Shown here in pieces: positions 47,882 through 54,348 of a stretch of DNA of 64,000 nucleotides. The notes under the pieces are model-generated. The model was not told the origin of the DNA. It was given only the letters and a program-made list of their open reading frames with translations, and made no database searches. Source of the stretch: Aminobacter carboxidus (GTDB lineage: Bacteria; Pseudomonadota; Alphaproteobacteria; Rhizobiales; Rhizobiaceae); assembly GCF_014863355.1 (NCBI RefSeq), contig NZ_JACZEP010000001.1, positions 1-64,000 on the forward strand, written 5' to 3'. The position numbers were made by a program, and so were the translations under genes. Position 1 is the first letter of the stretch. Each line of letters starts with the position of its first letter.

Positions 47882-48982
47882 ATGAACCGTAGAGCGCTCT
47901 GGCTGACCGCCGCGTCAGCCCTAATCGCCGTGTTTACGATCCCCGCCAGCGCCCAGGAGCGCGTCGTCAACGTCTACAACTGGTCTGACTACATCGACTC
48001 CACGATCATCGAAGACTTCACCAAGGAGACCGGCATCAAGGTCGTCTACGACGTCTACGATTCCAACGAAATCCTCGAAACCAAGCTGCTCGCCGGCGGT
48101 AGCGGCTATGATGTCGTGGTGCCGACGGCCAGCCCGTTCCTGGCGCGCCAGATCCAGGCCGGCGTCTACCAGAAGCTCGACAAGTCCAAGCTGCCCAATT
48201 TGGCAAACGTCTGGGACGTGGTGAGTTCGCGTACCGCCGCCTACGATCCGGGCAATGAATACTCGGTCAATTACATGTGGGGCACGGTCGGCATCGGCTA
48301 CAATCAAAAGAAGATCAAGGAAGCGCTCGGCATCGACAGGATCGACAGCTGGGACGTGGTCTTCAAGCCGGAACAGCTGGCCAAGCTTGCTGATTGCGGC
48401 GTCTACCTGCTCGATTCTCCAACCGACATTCTGCCGACCACGCTGAACTATCTCGGTCTCAAGCCGCAGTCGACCGAACTGGGCGATCTCTCCAAGGCGG
48501 AAGAGGCATTGCTCGCGGTTCGGCCGTCGATCCGCAAGTTCCATTCGTCGGAATATATCAACGCGCTCGCCAATGGTGACATCTGCCTGGCCGTCGGCTG
48601 GTCGGGCGACATCTTCCAGGCGCGCGACCGTGCCGCCGAGGCGGACCAGGGCGTCGTCGTCGACTACGTCATCCCCAAGGAAGGTGCGGAGATGTGGTTC
48701 GACCAGATGGCGATCCCGGCCGATGCCCAGCACGTTGCCGAGGCGCATGAGTTCATCAACTACATGATGAAGCCGGAAGTGACGGCCAAAGCCTCGAACT
48801 ACATTTTCTACGCCAACGGCAACAAGGCGTCGCAGCAGTTCATCGACAAGGAGATCTCGGGCGATCCGGCGATCTATCCGGATGAAGCAACGCTCGCCAA
48901 GCTCTTCACCGTGCCGCCCTATGATCCCAAGACCCAGCGCATCGTCACCCGCAGCTGGACCAAGATCGTCACGGGACAATAA
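47882..48982 (+). CDS. potF: Polyamine (putrescine-type) periplasmic binding protein
   Basis: 366 residues. Signal peptide MNRRALWLTAASALIAVF with cleavage after ASA, mature start QERVVNVYNWSDYIDSTII, the PotD/PotF hallmark. Further: DVYDSNEILETKLLAGGSGYDVVVPT and VGWSGDIFQARDRA. Delivers polyamine to the PotGHI complex in the inner membrane. AAGGAG upstream of ATG 47882 decides the start. Distinguishing putrescine (PotF) from spermidine (PotD) types needs ligand-site comparison. First gene of a four-gene unit. Confidence 0.92.
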   Translation: MNRRALWLTAASALIAVFTIPASAQERVVNVYNWSDYIDSTIIEDFTKETGIKVVYDVYDSNEILETKLLAGGSGYDVVVPTASPFLARQIQAGVYQKLDKSKLPNLANVWDVVSSRTAAYDPGNEYSVNYMWGTVGIGYNQKKIKEALGIDRIDSWDVVFKPEQLAKLADCGVYLLDSPTDILPTTLNYLGLKPQSTELGDLSKAEEALLAVRPSIRKFHSSEYINALANGDICLAVGWSGDIFQARDRAAEADQGVVVDYVIPKEGAEMWFDQMAIPADAQHVAEAHEFINYMMKPEVTAKASNYIFYANGNKASQQFIDKEISGDPAIYPDEATLAKLFTVPPYDPKTQRIVTRSWTKIVTGQ

Positions 48983-48997
48983 CTTCAGGCAGACGAG

Positions 48998-49021
48998 CCC
49001 GGCGCCATCGGCGCCGGGTTT
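48998..49021 (+). terminator. Attenuating hairpin between potF and potG
   Basis: A perfect 9-bp GC stem, CCCGGCGCC (48998-49006) with GGCGCCGGG (49010-49018), loop ATC, then only TTT. It lies in the 66-base gap and would partly stop or protect transcripts, giving more binding protein than channel. Confidence 0.65.
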
Positions 49022-49048
49022 CGCATCAGGGGCAGGTGGGAGTGGGAC

Positions 49049-50188
49049 ATGAAATCGCTCGGCAATATCCGCAGGGAGTTTGCGCCCTGGAACAAGCCAG
49101 ACGCCAAGCCCTACATTCAATTCAAGGACGTCACCAAACGGTTCGGTGACTTCACCGCCGTCAACAATCTGTCGCTGTCGATCTACGAGCGCGAATTCTT
49201 CGCGCTGCTCGGCGCCTCGGGCTGCGGAAAGTCGACGCTGCTGCGCATGCTCGCCGGCTTCGAGGAGCCGACTTCCGGCCAGATCCTGCTCGACGGCCAG
49301 GACCTGCGCGGCATCCCGCCCTACCGGCGGCCGGTCAACATGATGTTCCAGTCCTACGCGCTGTTCCCGCACATGACGGTCGAGCAGAACATTGCCTTCG
49401 GCCTCAAGCAGGACGGCATGCCCAAGGCCGAGATCGATCAGCGCGTCGCCGACATGCTCAAGCTGGTCAAGCTTGGCCAGTTCGCCAAGCGCAAGCCACA
49501 CCAGCTGTCGGGCGGCCAACGCCAGCGCGTCGCACTCGCACGGGCGGTCGCCAAGCGACCCAAGGTCTTGCTGCTCGACGAGCCGCTCGGCGCGCTCGAC
49601 AAGAAGCTGCGCGAGGAAACCCAGTTCGAACTGATGGACCTGCAGCAGACGCTCGGCCTGACCTTCGTGGTGGTGACCCACGACCAGGAAGAGGCCATGA
49701 CCATGGCCGACCGCATCGCCATTCTCGACAAGGGCGAAGTGATGCAGGTGGCAACACCTGCCGAGGTCTATGAGGCGCCGGGCTCGCGCTTCGTTGCCGA
49801 CTTCGTTGGCAATATCAACATGTTCGAAGGCAAGGTCGCCGACCGCGACGGCACGGGCGCTACCATCGCCAGTGCCAATGGCGTCACCATCCGCACCGCC
49901 AATGCCGGCGACGCTGCAGCCGGCAGCGAGGTCGCCTTCGCCATCCGGCCCGAGAAGATCAAGGTCTCGTCGAAGAAGCCGGAAAGCGGCGACAATGTCA
50001 TGGAAGGCGAGATCTACGACATCGCCTATCTCGGCGACATGACCATTTTCCACGTCCAGCTCGGCAACGGCCAGGTGGTCAAGGCGAGCTCGCTCAATGC
50101 GACGCGCGCCACCGAAGATCCGTTGAGCTGGGACGACAAGGCCTGGATCTCCTTCCGGAACGACGCCGGCGTCGTTCTGACGCGATAG
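49049..50188 (+). CDS. potG: Polyamine ABC transporter ATP-binding protein
   Basis: 379 residues. Walker A LGASGCGKST, Q-loop FQSYALFPHMTVEQNI, signature LSGGQRQRVALARA, Walker B VLLLDEPLGALD, switch VVTHDQEEAM, and a C-terminal TOBE domain (about residue 300 on). The N-terminal 25 residues carry YIQFKDVTKRFGDFTAVNN. Energises putrescine import through PotH and PotI. PotG-like in length and context; eight bases separate it from potH. Confidence 0.94.
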   Translation: MKSLGNIRREFAPWNKPDAKPYIQFKDVTKRFGDFTAVNNLSLSIYEREFFALLGASGCGKSTLLRMLAGFEEPTSGQILLDGQDLRGIPPYRRPVNMMFQSYALFPHMTVEQNIAFGLKQDGMPKAEIDQRVADMLKLVKLGQFAKRKPHQLSGGQRQRVALARAVAKRPKVLLLDEPLGALDKKLREETQFELMDLQQTLGLTFVVVTHDQEEAMTMADRIAILDKGEVMQVATPAEVYEAPGSRFVADFVGNINMFEGKVADRDGTGATIASANGVTIRTANAGDAAAGSEVAFAIRPEKIKVSSKKPESGDNVMEGEIYDIAYLGDMTIFHVQLGNGQVVKASSLNATRATEDPLSWDDKAWISFRNDAGVVLTR

Positions 50189-50196
50189 GTGGGGAG

Positions 50197-51108
50197 ATGA
50201 AACACCCGCTCTCAGCCATCACCGACCGCCTCGTCATCGCCGTTCCTTATCTCTGGCTGCTGGTTTTCTTCCTCATCCCGTTCTTCATCGTCTTCAAGAT
50301 ATCGCTGTCGACGACGGCGATCGCAATGCCGCCCTACACGCCGACACTTGGCCTTGCCGACGGCTTTTCAGGGCTGTTGTCGCAAATCAGCGAGCTCAGC
50401 TTCGACAACTATCTCTGGCTGACGCAGGACGCGCTCTACTTCAACGCTTATGTCTCGAGCGCCATCATTGCCGGCATCTCGACGTTTCTGGCGCTGCTTG
50501 TCGGTTACCCCATCGCCTACGGCATGGCGCGGGCGCCGGCGACGATCCGGCCAACGCTTCTGATGCTGGTGATCCTGCCGTTCTGGACCAGCTTCCTGAT
50601 CCGCGTCTACGCCTGGATCGGCATCCTCAAGCCCGAAGGGCTGCTCAACCAGCTGCTGCTGGCCACCGGCATCATCGACCAGCCGCTGGTGATCCTCAAC
50701 ACGCATTCGGCGATCTTCATCGGCATCGTCTATTCCTACCTGCCATTCATGATCCTGCCGCTCTATTCGGCGCTGGAGAAGATGGACTATTCGCTGATCG
50801 AGGCAGCACAGGATCTCGGTTGCCCGCCGGCCTCCGCGTTCTGGAAGATCACCTTCCCGCTGTCGCTGCCTGGCGTCATCGCCGGCTGCCTGCTGGTGTT
50901 CATCCCGGCCGTCGGCGAGTTCGTCATCCCCGACCTGCTCGGCGGCTCGCAGACGCTGATGATCGGCAAGACGTTGTGGAACGAGTTCTTCGCCAATCGC
51001 GACTGGCCGGTCTCGTCGGCGGTGGCGGTCATCCTGCTTCTGCTGCTCGTCGTGCCGATCATGTTCTTTCAGCAGGCGCAGGCACGCGCCCAGGAACAGG
51101 GGCGCTGA
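50197..51108 (+). CDS. potH: Polyamine ABC transporter permease PotH
   Basis: 303 residues, six helices. Starts MKHPLSAITDRLVIAVPYLW; EAA-loop region EAAQDLGCPPASAFWKITFP followed by LSLPGVIAGCLLVFIPAVGEFVIPDLLGG, the permease signature that docks with PotG. One of two channel subunits; the partner potI begins one base after its stop (TGAG ATG), indicating coupled translation. Confidence 0.93.
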   Translation: MKHPLSAITDRLVIAVPYLWLLVFFLIPFFIVFKISLSTTAIAMPPYTPTLGLADGFSGLLSQISELSFDNYLWLTQDALYFNAYVSSAIIAGISTFLALLVGYPIAYGMARAPATIRPTLLMLVILPFWTSFLIRVYAWIGILKPEGLLNQLLLATGIIDQPLVILNTHSAIFIGIVYSYLPFMILPLYSALEKMDYSLIEAAQDLGCPPASAFWKITFPLSLPGVIAGCLLVFIPAVGEFVIPDLLGGSQTLMIGKTLWNEFFANRDWPVSSAVAVILLLLLVVPIMFFQQAQARAQEQGR

Positions 51109-51109
51109 G

Positions 51110-51928
51110 ATGAACTCGAGCTGGAGCCGCTTCAACATCACGGCCATCGTTCTGGGCTTTGCCTTCCTCTATCTGCCCATCGTCTTGCTGGTCATCTTCT
51201 CCTTCAACGAATCGAAGCTCGTCACCGTCTGGGGCGGCTTCTCGACCAAATGGTACGTCTCGCTGTTCAACAATCAGGGCCTGATGGACGCGGCGTGGGT
51301 GACGATCCGCGTCGGCCTGATCTCGGCGACGATGGCGACCGTGCTCGGCACGCTCGCGGCACTGGCGCTGACCCGCTACACCCGGTTCCGGGGCAGGGTA
51401 CTGTTTTCCGGCATGGTGTTTGCGCCGCTGGTCATGCCGGAGGTCATCACCGGCCTGTCGCTGCTTTTGCTGTTCGTCGCCGTAGGCCTCGACCGCGGCT
51501 TCTTCACCCTGACGCTTGCGCACATCACCTTTTCGATGTGCTTTGTTGCCGTCGTGGTGCAATCGCGTCTGGTCACCTTCGACCGTTCGCTTGAGGAAGC
51601 GGCGATGGATTTGGGGGCGCCACCGGTGAAGACCTTCTTCCAGATCACGCTGCCGGTCATCCTGCCGGCGATCATTTCCGGCTGGATGCTGGCTTTCACA
51701 CTCTCCATCGACGACCTGGTGATTTCGAGCTTCACCTCGGGCCCGGGTGCAACCACCTTGCCGATGAAGATCTACAGCCAGGTCCGTCTCGGCGTGACAC
51801 CCGAGATCAATGCCGCCTGTACAATCCTGATCGCCATCGTGGCTGTCGGTGTCATCGCCGCCTCGCTGGTCAACAAGCGCCGCGAGGTCCAGCGTCTGCG
51901 TGACGAGCAGGCAGCACAGCGGGGGTGA
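51110..51928 (+). CDS. potI: Polyamine ABC transporter permease PotI
   Basis: 272 residues, six helices, second channel subunit. EAA-loop EAAMDLGAPPVKTFFQITLP, then VILPAIISGWMLAFTLSIDDLVISSFTSGPG, which is the PotI/PotC signature. Last gene of potFGHI. A short stem TCGCCA...TGGCGA at 52051-52073 with TTGTTT downstream may end the transcript, but the stem is weak. Confidence 0.93.
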   Translation: MNSSWSRFNITAIVLGFAFLYLPIVLLVIFSFNESKLVTVWGGFSTKWYVSLFNNQGLMDAAWVTIRVGLISATMATVLGTLAALALTRYTRFRGRVLFSGMVFAPLVMPEVITGLSLLLLFVAVGLDRGFFTLTLAHITFSMCFVAVVVQSRLVTFDRSLEEAAMDLGAPPVKTFFQITLPVILPAIISGWMLAFTLSIDDLVISSFTSGPGATTLPMKIYSQVRLGVTPEINAACTILIAIVAVGVIAASLVNKRREVQRLRDEQAAQRG

Positions 51929-52094
51929 TCTGGCGCGTCGGGTCCGTCGCCAGCAACGGCGCCGACAAGTGGCGCGGATGGAGATGAAAAGGTCCTGGAG
52001 CGGCCGAAAAGGCCAGAGTTTCCAAGGATATGCCACTAGATAAGCAAAAGTCGCCATGATAGCGTCGTGGCGATTGTTTCAAGGAGTAGGGTTG

Positions 52095-52406
52095 ATGACG
52101 CGTTTTCTGGCTACAGCTGCAGCTTTGTCTTTCGTCGCATTGGCCGCTACGGCCTGTAACACCCCACAGGAACGCGCCGTTGGCGGCGGTGCAGTAGGTG
52201 CCGTAGGCGGCGCCCTCGTCGGCCAGGCCATCGGTGGCAACACCGGCGCGACCGTTGCAGGTGCCGTCATCGGCGGCCTTGCCGGCGCGATGATCGGCGC
52301 AGGCACCGCACCTGGCGAATGCCGCTACCACCAGTACGACAACCGTGGTCGGCCGATGTACGACCGCTACGGCAAGCCGGTGACCTATCTGGCTCCCTGC
52401 CAGTAA
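52095..52406 (+). CDS. Small glycine-zipper lipoprotein
   Basis: 103 residues. Signal peptide MTRFLATAAALSFVALAATAC with Cys as the lipid site; then a glycine-zipper segment rich in GGAVGAVGGALVGQAIGG and VAGAVIGGLAGAMIGA, typical of YMGG/17-kDa antigen-like outer membrane lipoproteins; short C-terminus ECRYHQYDNRGRPMYD. Envelope role unknown. AAGGAG at 52081-52085 supports ATG 52095. Confidence 0.85.
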   Translation: MTRFLATAAALSFVALAATACNTPQERAVGGGAVGAVGGALVGQAIGGNTGATVAGAVIGGLAGAMIGAGTAPGECRYHQYDNRGRPMYDRYGKPVTYLAPCQ

Positions 52407-52447
52407 GCACCTCCGCCTTCGCGGCCAATTTCGTCCCTCGGGACAGC

Positions 52448-52481
52448 AAAACGGCGCGCTTCTGATGAAGCGCGCCGTTTT
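52448..52481. terminator. Bidirectional Rho-independent terminator
   Basis: 14-bp perfect stem AAAACGGCGCGCTT / AAGCGCGCCGTTTT with a CTGATG loop, flanked by A and T tracts on both sides. Lies between the glycine-zipper lipoprotein gene and the convergent 100-residue protein gene. Confidence 0.92.
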
Positions 52482-52524
52482 GCGTCTTCGGTGTAGCCGC
52501 TTGGCCGAGTTCCGTCTGCGCCGC

Positions 52525-52827
52525 CTAGCGGTGGTCCAGTTCGCGCAGATAGTCCGCAATGGCCTTGGCCGTTGCCTCCGCCGCTGGCCGAGACACCTGC
52601 GATAGCCCCATGTGGTCGCTGGCAATCAGCAGCAGATAGTCGGTTGCCTTCTTCACCGGCCAGCCATCCCGAAGCCCTGACGCGGCTTCGATCAGGTAGC
52701 TATCGTATTCATCGGCGAAAGGCTCGTTGCGCCAGTCCGCACCGAGGGTGAGCAGGCCGATAGGGTCCCAGGCCGACCAGCCGATGTCACGCAGCCTTGA
52801 AAGGGCCAGGGCTTTCCAATCGGGCAT
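52525..52827 (-). CDS. Hypothetical protein, DUF1871-like pattern
   Basis: About 100 residues, helical. MPDWKALALSRLRDIGWSAW and DPIGLLTLGADWRNEPFADE, YDSYLIEAASGLRDGW recall the small DUF1871 (YugE-like) proteins; the WDPIGL block is the reason. Unverified. ATG 52827 is taken as start, GTG 52836 is possible. Function unknown; it lies next to the I78 inhibitor gene on the same strand. Confidence 0.45.
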   Translation of the reverse strand: MPDWKALALSRLRDIGWSAWDPIGLLTLGADWRNEPFADEYDSYLIEAASGLRDGWPVKKATDYLLLIASDHMGLSQVSRPAAEATAKAIADYLRELDHR

Positions 52828-52854
52828 GACGGCCACCTGCGTTCGCGACCGATG

Positions 52855-53148
52855 TCAGCCGCAGAACGCGCGGACGATCTTGCCGGTCGCAGGGTCGGTT
52901 TCAACAGTGACACGCTCCTGTCGGAAATCCATCGTCGCGGGATCGCCCGGCTTGTGCTGTCGCACAATGGTCGCGCCGGTAAGGCGCTTCACCTCGTCGT
53001 CGGCGATCCGGTCCTTGCCGGCTATTGATTCTGCGGCAGTGCCATCGCAGATTCCTGATGTCGGTTGGCCCACGGCAGGCTCGTTCTGGCATCCAGCGAG
53101 GACGATCATCGTCGTGGCAACGCCGGCAGCAAGGCGCAGGTCGATCAT
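52855..53148 (-). CDS. Peptidase inhibitor I78 family lipoprotein
   Basis: 97 residues. Signal peptide MIDLRLAAGVATTMIVLAGC with lipobox, then an I78 pattern: AGKDRIADDEVKRLTGATIV, QHKPGDPATMDFRQERVTV and the end DPATGKIVRAFCG. Family members are small serine-protease inhibitors. ATG 53148 gives the lipoprotein signal; the frame is open further upstream through unrelated sequence. Together with the MliC-like protein it suggests defence of the envelope against hydrolases. Confidence 0.8.
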   Translation of the reverse strand: MIDLRLAAGVATTMIVLAGCQNEPAVGQPTSGICDGTAAESIAGKDRIADDEVKRLTGATIVRQHKPGDPATMDFRQERVTVETDPATGKIVRAFCG

Positions 53149-53262
53149 GGGTAGGCCTTTGATTCGCAACTTTGGCAGACGATCAGGCCGGAATGCGGCT
53201 GCAGTATGCGCAAGGCCATGCTGCCTGTGATCGATGCTTGATGCTGTCTTGGGGGGAAGGAA

Positions 53263-53339
53263 TGGTACGGTTGGGTGGGCTCGAACCACCGACCTCCGGA
53301 TCCACAATCCGGCGCTCTAACCAACTGAGCTACAACCGC
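53263..53339 (-). tRNA. tRNA-His (anticodon GTG)
   Basis: Minus-strand cloverleaf: acceptor GCGGTTG with CAACCGT (first pair G-U), D-arm GCTC-AGTTGGTTA-GAGC, anticodon stem CCGGA-TTGTGGA-TCCGG with GTG anticodon, T-arm GGTGG-TTCGAGC-CCACC, discriminator A and an encoded CCA. No extra G at position -1, as reported for some alphaproteobacterial tRNA-His. Confidence 0.95.
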
Positions 53340-53462
53340 GTACCTGTTGGTGCGGCGTCAATACGGACTCTTCGGACGCATTTCAAGAGCTTTGCGCATA
53401 TTCCACTGCGGCGATTTGCGCGGCCTGTGGGAACTCGTTGAAATCCGGCGCTTCGGCATCGC

Positions 53463-53585
53463 AAAAAAAGAAAAAGGCCGGCGGGAGGAGGTGCCGGCCT
53501 TTTCCTTTATGTGACCAGCGGGAGGAGGTGCTGGCCGCTTCGCCCGGCAGGCAGAGGGAGGAGGAACCACCCGCCGGGTATCTTG
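53463..53585 (-). ncRNA. Candidate alpha-r14 (NfeR1-type) small RNA with three CCUCCUCCC loops
   Basis: Read on the minus strand, three hairpins in a row each carry CCUCCUCCC in the loop (plus-strand GGGAGGAGG at 53556-53564, 53520-53528 and 53483-53491). Stems: CCCGGC/GCCGGG; CCAGC/GCTGG; AAAGGCCGGC/GCCGGCCTTT, the last followed by TTTTTCTTTTTTT, a strong terminator. Three anti-Shine-Dalgarno loops are the hallmark I recall for the rhizobial alpha-r14 family (Sinorhizobium NfeR1, about 123 nt). The 5' end is placed at 53585 by that length and is approximate. It lies downstream of the phasin gene on the same strand, but the first hairpin and a separate upstream palindrome suggest independent transcription. 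Confidence 0.8.
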
Positions 53586-53613
53586 TTCACTTTTGATTGG
53601 TGTAGGATCCTTT

Positions 53614-53637
53614 CCGAAAATCGAAGTCGATTTTCGG
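53614..53637. repeat. Perfect 11-bp palindrome between phasin and small RNA
   Basis: CCGAAAATCGA-AG-TCGATTTTCGG. No T run on either side, so it is not a clear terminator. A related element (CCAAAAATCG-GCTT-CGATTTTGG) is at 19661-19683. From memory it resembles a dispersed intergenic palindrome of Mesorhizobium. Confidence 0.55.
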
Positions 53638-53646
53638 GGTCATGCA

Positions 53647-54105
53647 CTAAGCGGCCTTGAGGTCTTTCAGCGCCTTTTCGAAAGCGGTCTTGACCGGCTT
53701 CGAAACGTCTTCGGCGGCCTTCGAGGCAACGGCCTGGAATTCCTTGGCCTGCTCGACGGTCTGCTCGACGCGGCTGCGCAGGTAGGAGGTCTGCAGCTCA
53801 ACGATCTCGGAGAGCGTCTTGGCGCCGGCGAGAGCTTCGAGGTGCGAGAAACCGGCCTCGGCATTGGTGCGGAGCGCGGCGATCGCCTTGAGCGACAGCT
53901 CGTTGGTCACGCTGCGGGCGGTCTCGTAGCTGGTCTCGATGGTCTTCTGGGCTTCTTCGGCACCGGTCTTGAGCTTGGTGTAAGCTTCCTTGGACTGCTC
54001 GACGCCCTTTTCGGCGAAGACGCGGAACTGGTCGGTGGCCTTGGAAACGTCGAAGCTCGGCATTTCAATGTTGTCTGCGAATTCTGCGGTCTTGGTCTTG
54101 GACAT
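53647..54105 (-). CDS. Phasin family protein
   Basis: 152 residues, helical, charged, no signal peptide. MSKTKTAEFADNIEMPSFDV followed by QFRVFAEKGVEQSKEAYTKL, ALAGAKTLSEIVELQTSYLR and VEQTVEQAKEFQAVASKAAED, the Phasin_2 pattern. Coats polyhydroxybutyrate granules. GGGTGAG upstream supports ATG 54105. The inverted repeat at 54182-54211 in its promoter region could be a PhaR-type operator. Confidence 0.9.
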   Translation of the reverse strand: MSKTKTAEFADNIEMPSFDVSKATDQFRVFAEKGVEQSKEAYTKLKTGAEEAQKTIETSYETARSVTNELSLKAIAALRTNAEAGFSHLEALAGAKTLSEIVELQTSYLRSRVEQTVEQAKEFQAVASKAAEDVSKPVKTAFEKALKDLKAA

Positions 54106-54181
54106 TGTCTCACCCTGTGGACTGGACGGGGTGGTGTCACCCGTCTCGTTTATTCGCATGTCTCATATAGGCCATTCGATT

Positions 54182-54211
54182 GTGCATTGCAATATCTATG
54201 TTGCAGTGCAC
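54182..54211 (-). promoter_or_regulatory. Inverted repeat upstream of phasin gene, possible PhaR-type operator
   Basis: GTGCATTGCAA (54182-54192) and TTGCAGTGCAC (54201-54211) are complementary at 10 of 11 positions around an 8-base spacer. TGCATTGCA-like sites are, as I recall, bound by PhaR/AniA upstream of phasin genes. It lies 77 bases upstream of the phasin start. Assignment is by position and pattern. Confidence 0.5.
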
Positions 54212-54348
54212 CATTTCCAGGCTGGTGCGGGTTAACCACGTGACGAGAATAATCTCGCTCTATGACACCTGTTTGCTAGACCTTGGCGATGACGGCTTTT
54301 ATTAACAAAGCGTTAATTGTGAGAATGCGTGCCTTGCGGGACATGTGA

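Noticed and set aside
47921-50053. Very long open frame on the minus strand opposite potF-potG (about 710 codons)
   Set aside because: Low-complexity composition and no family motif; its codons mirror the potFG genes on the other strand, as expected in GC-rich DNA.
53172-53441. Plus-strand frame across the tRNA-His region
   Set aside because: It runs over a well-formed tRNA on the other strand and has no recognisable content.
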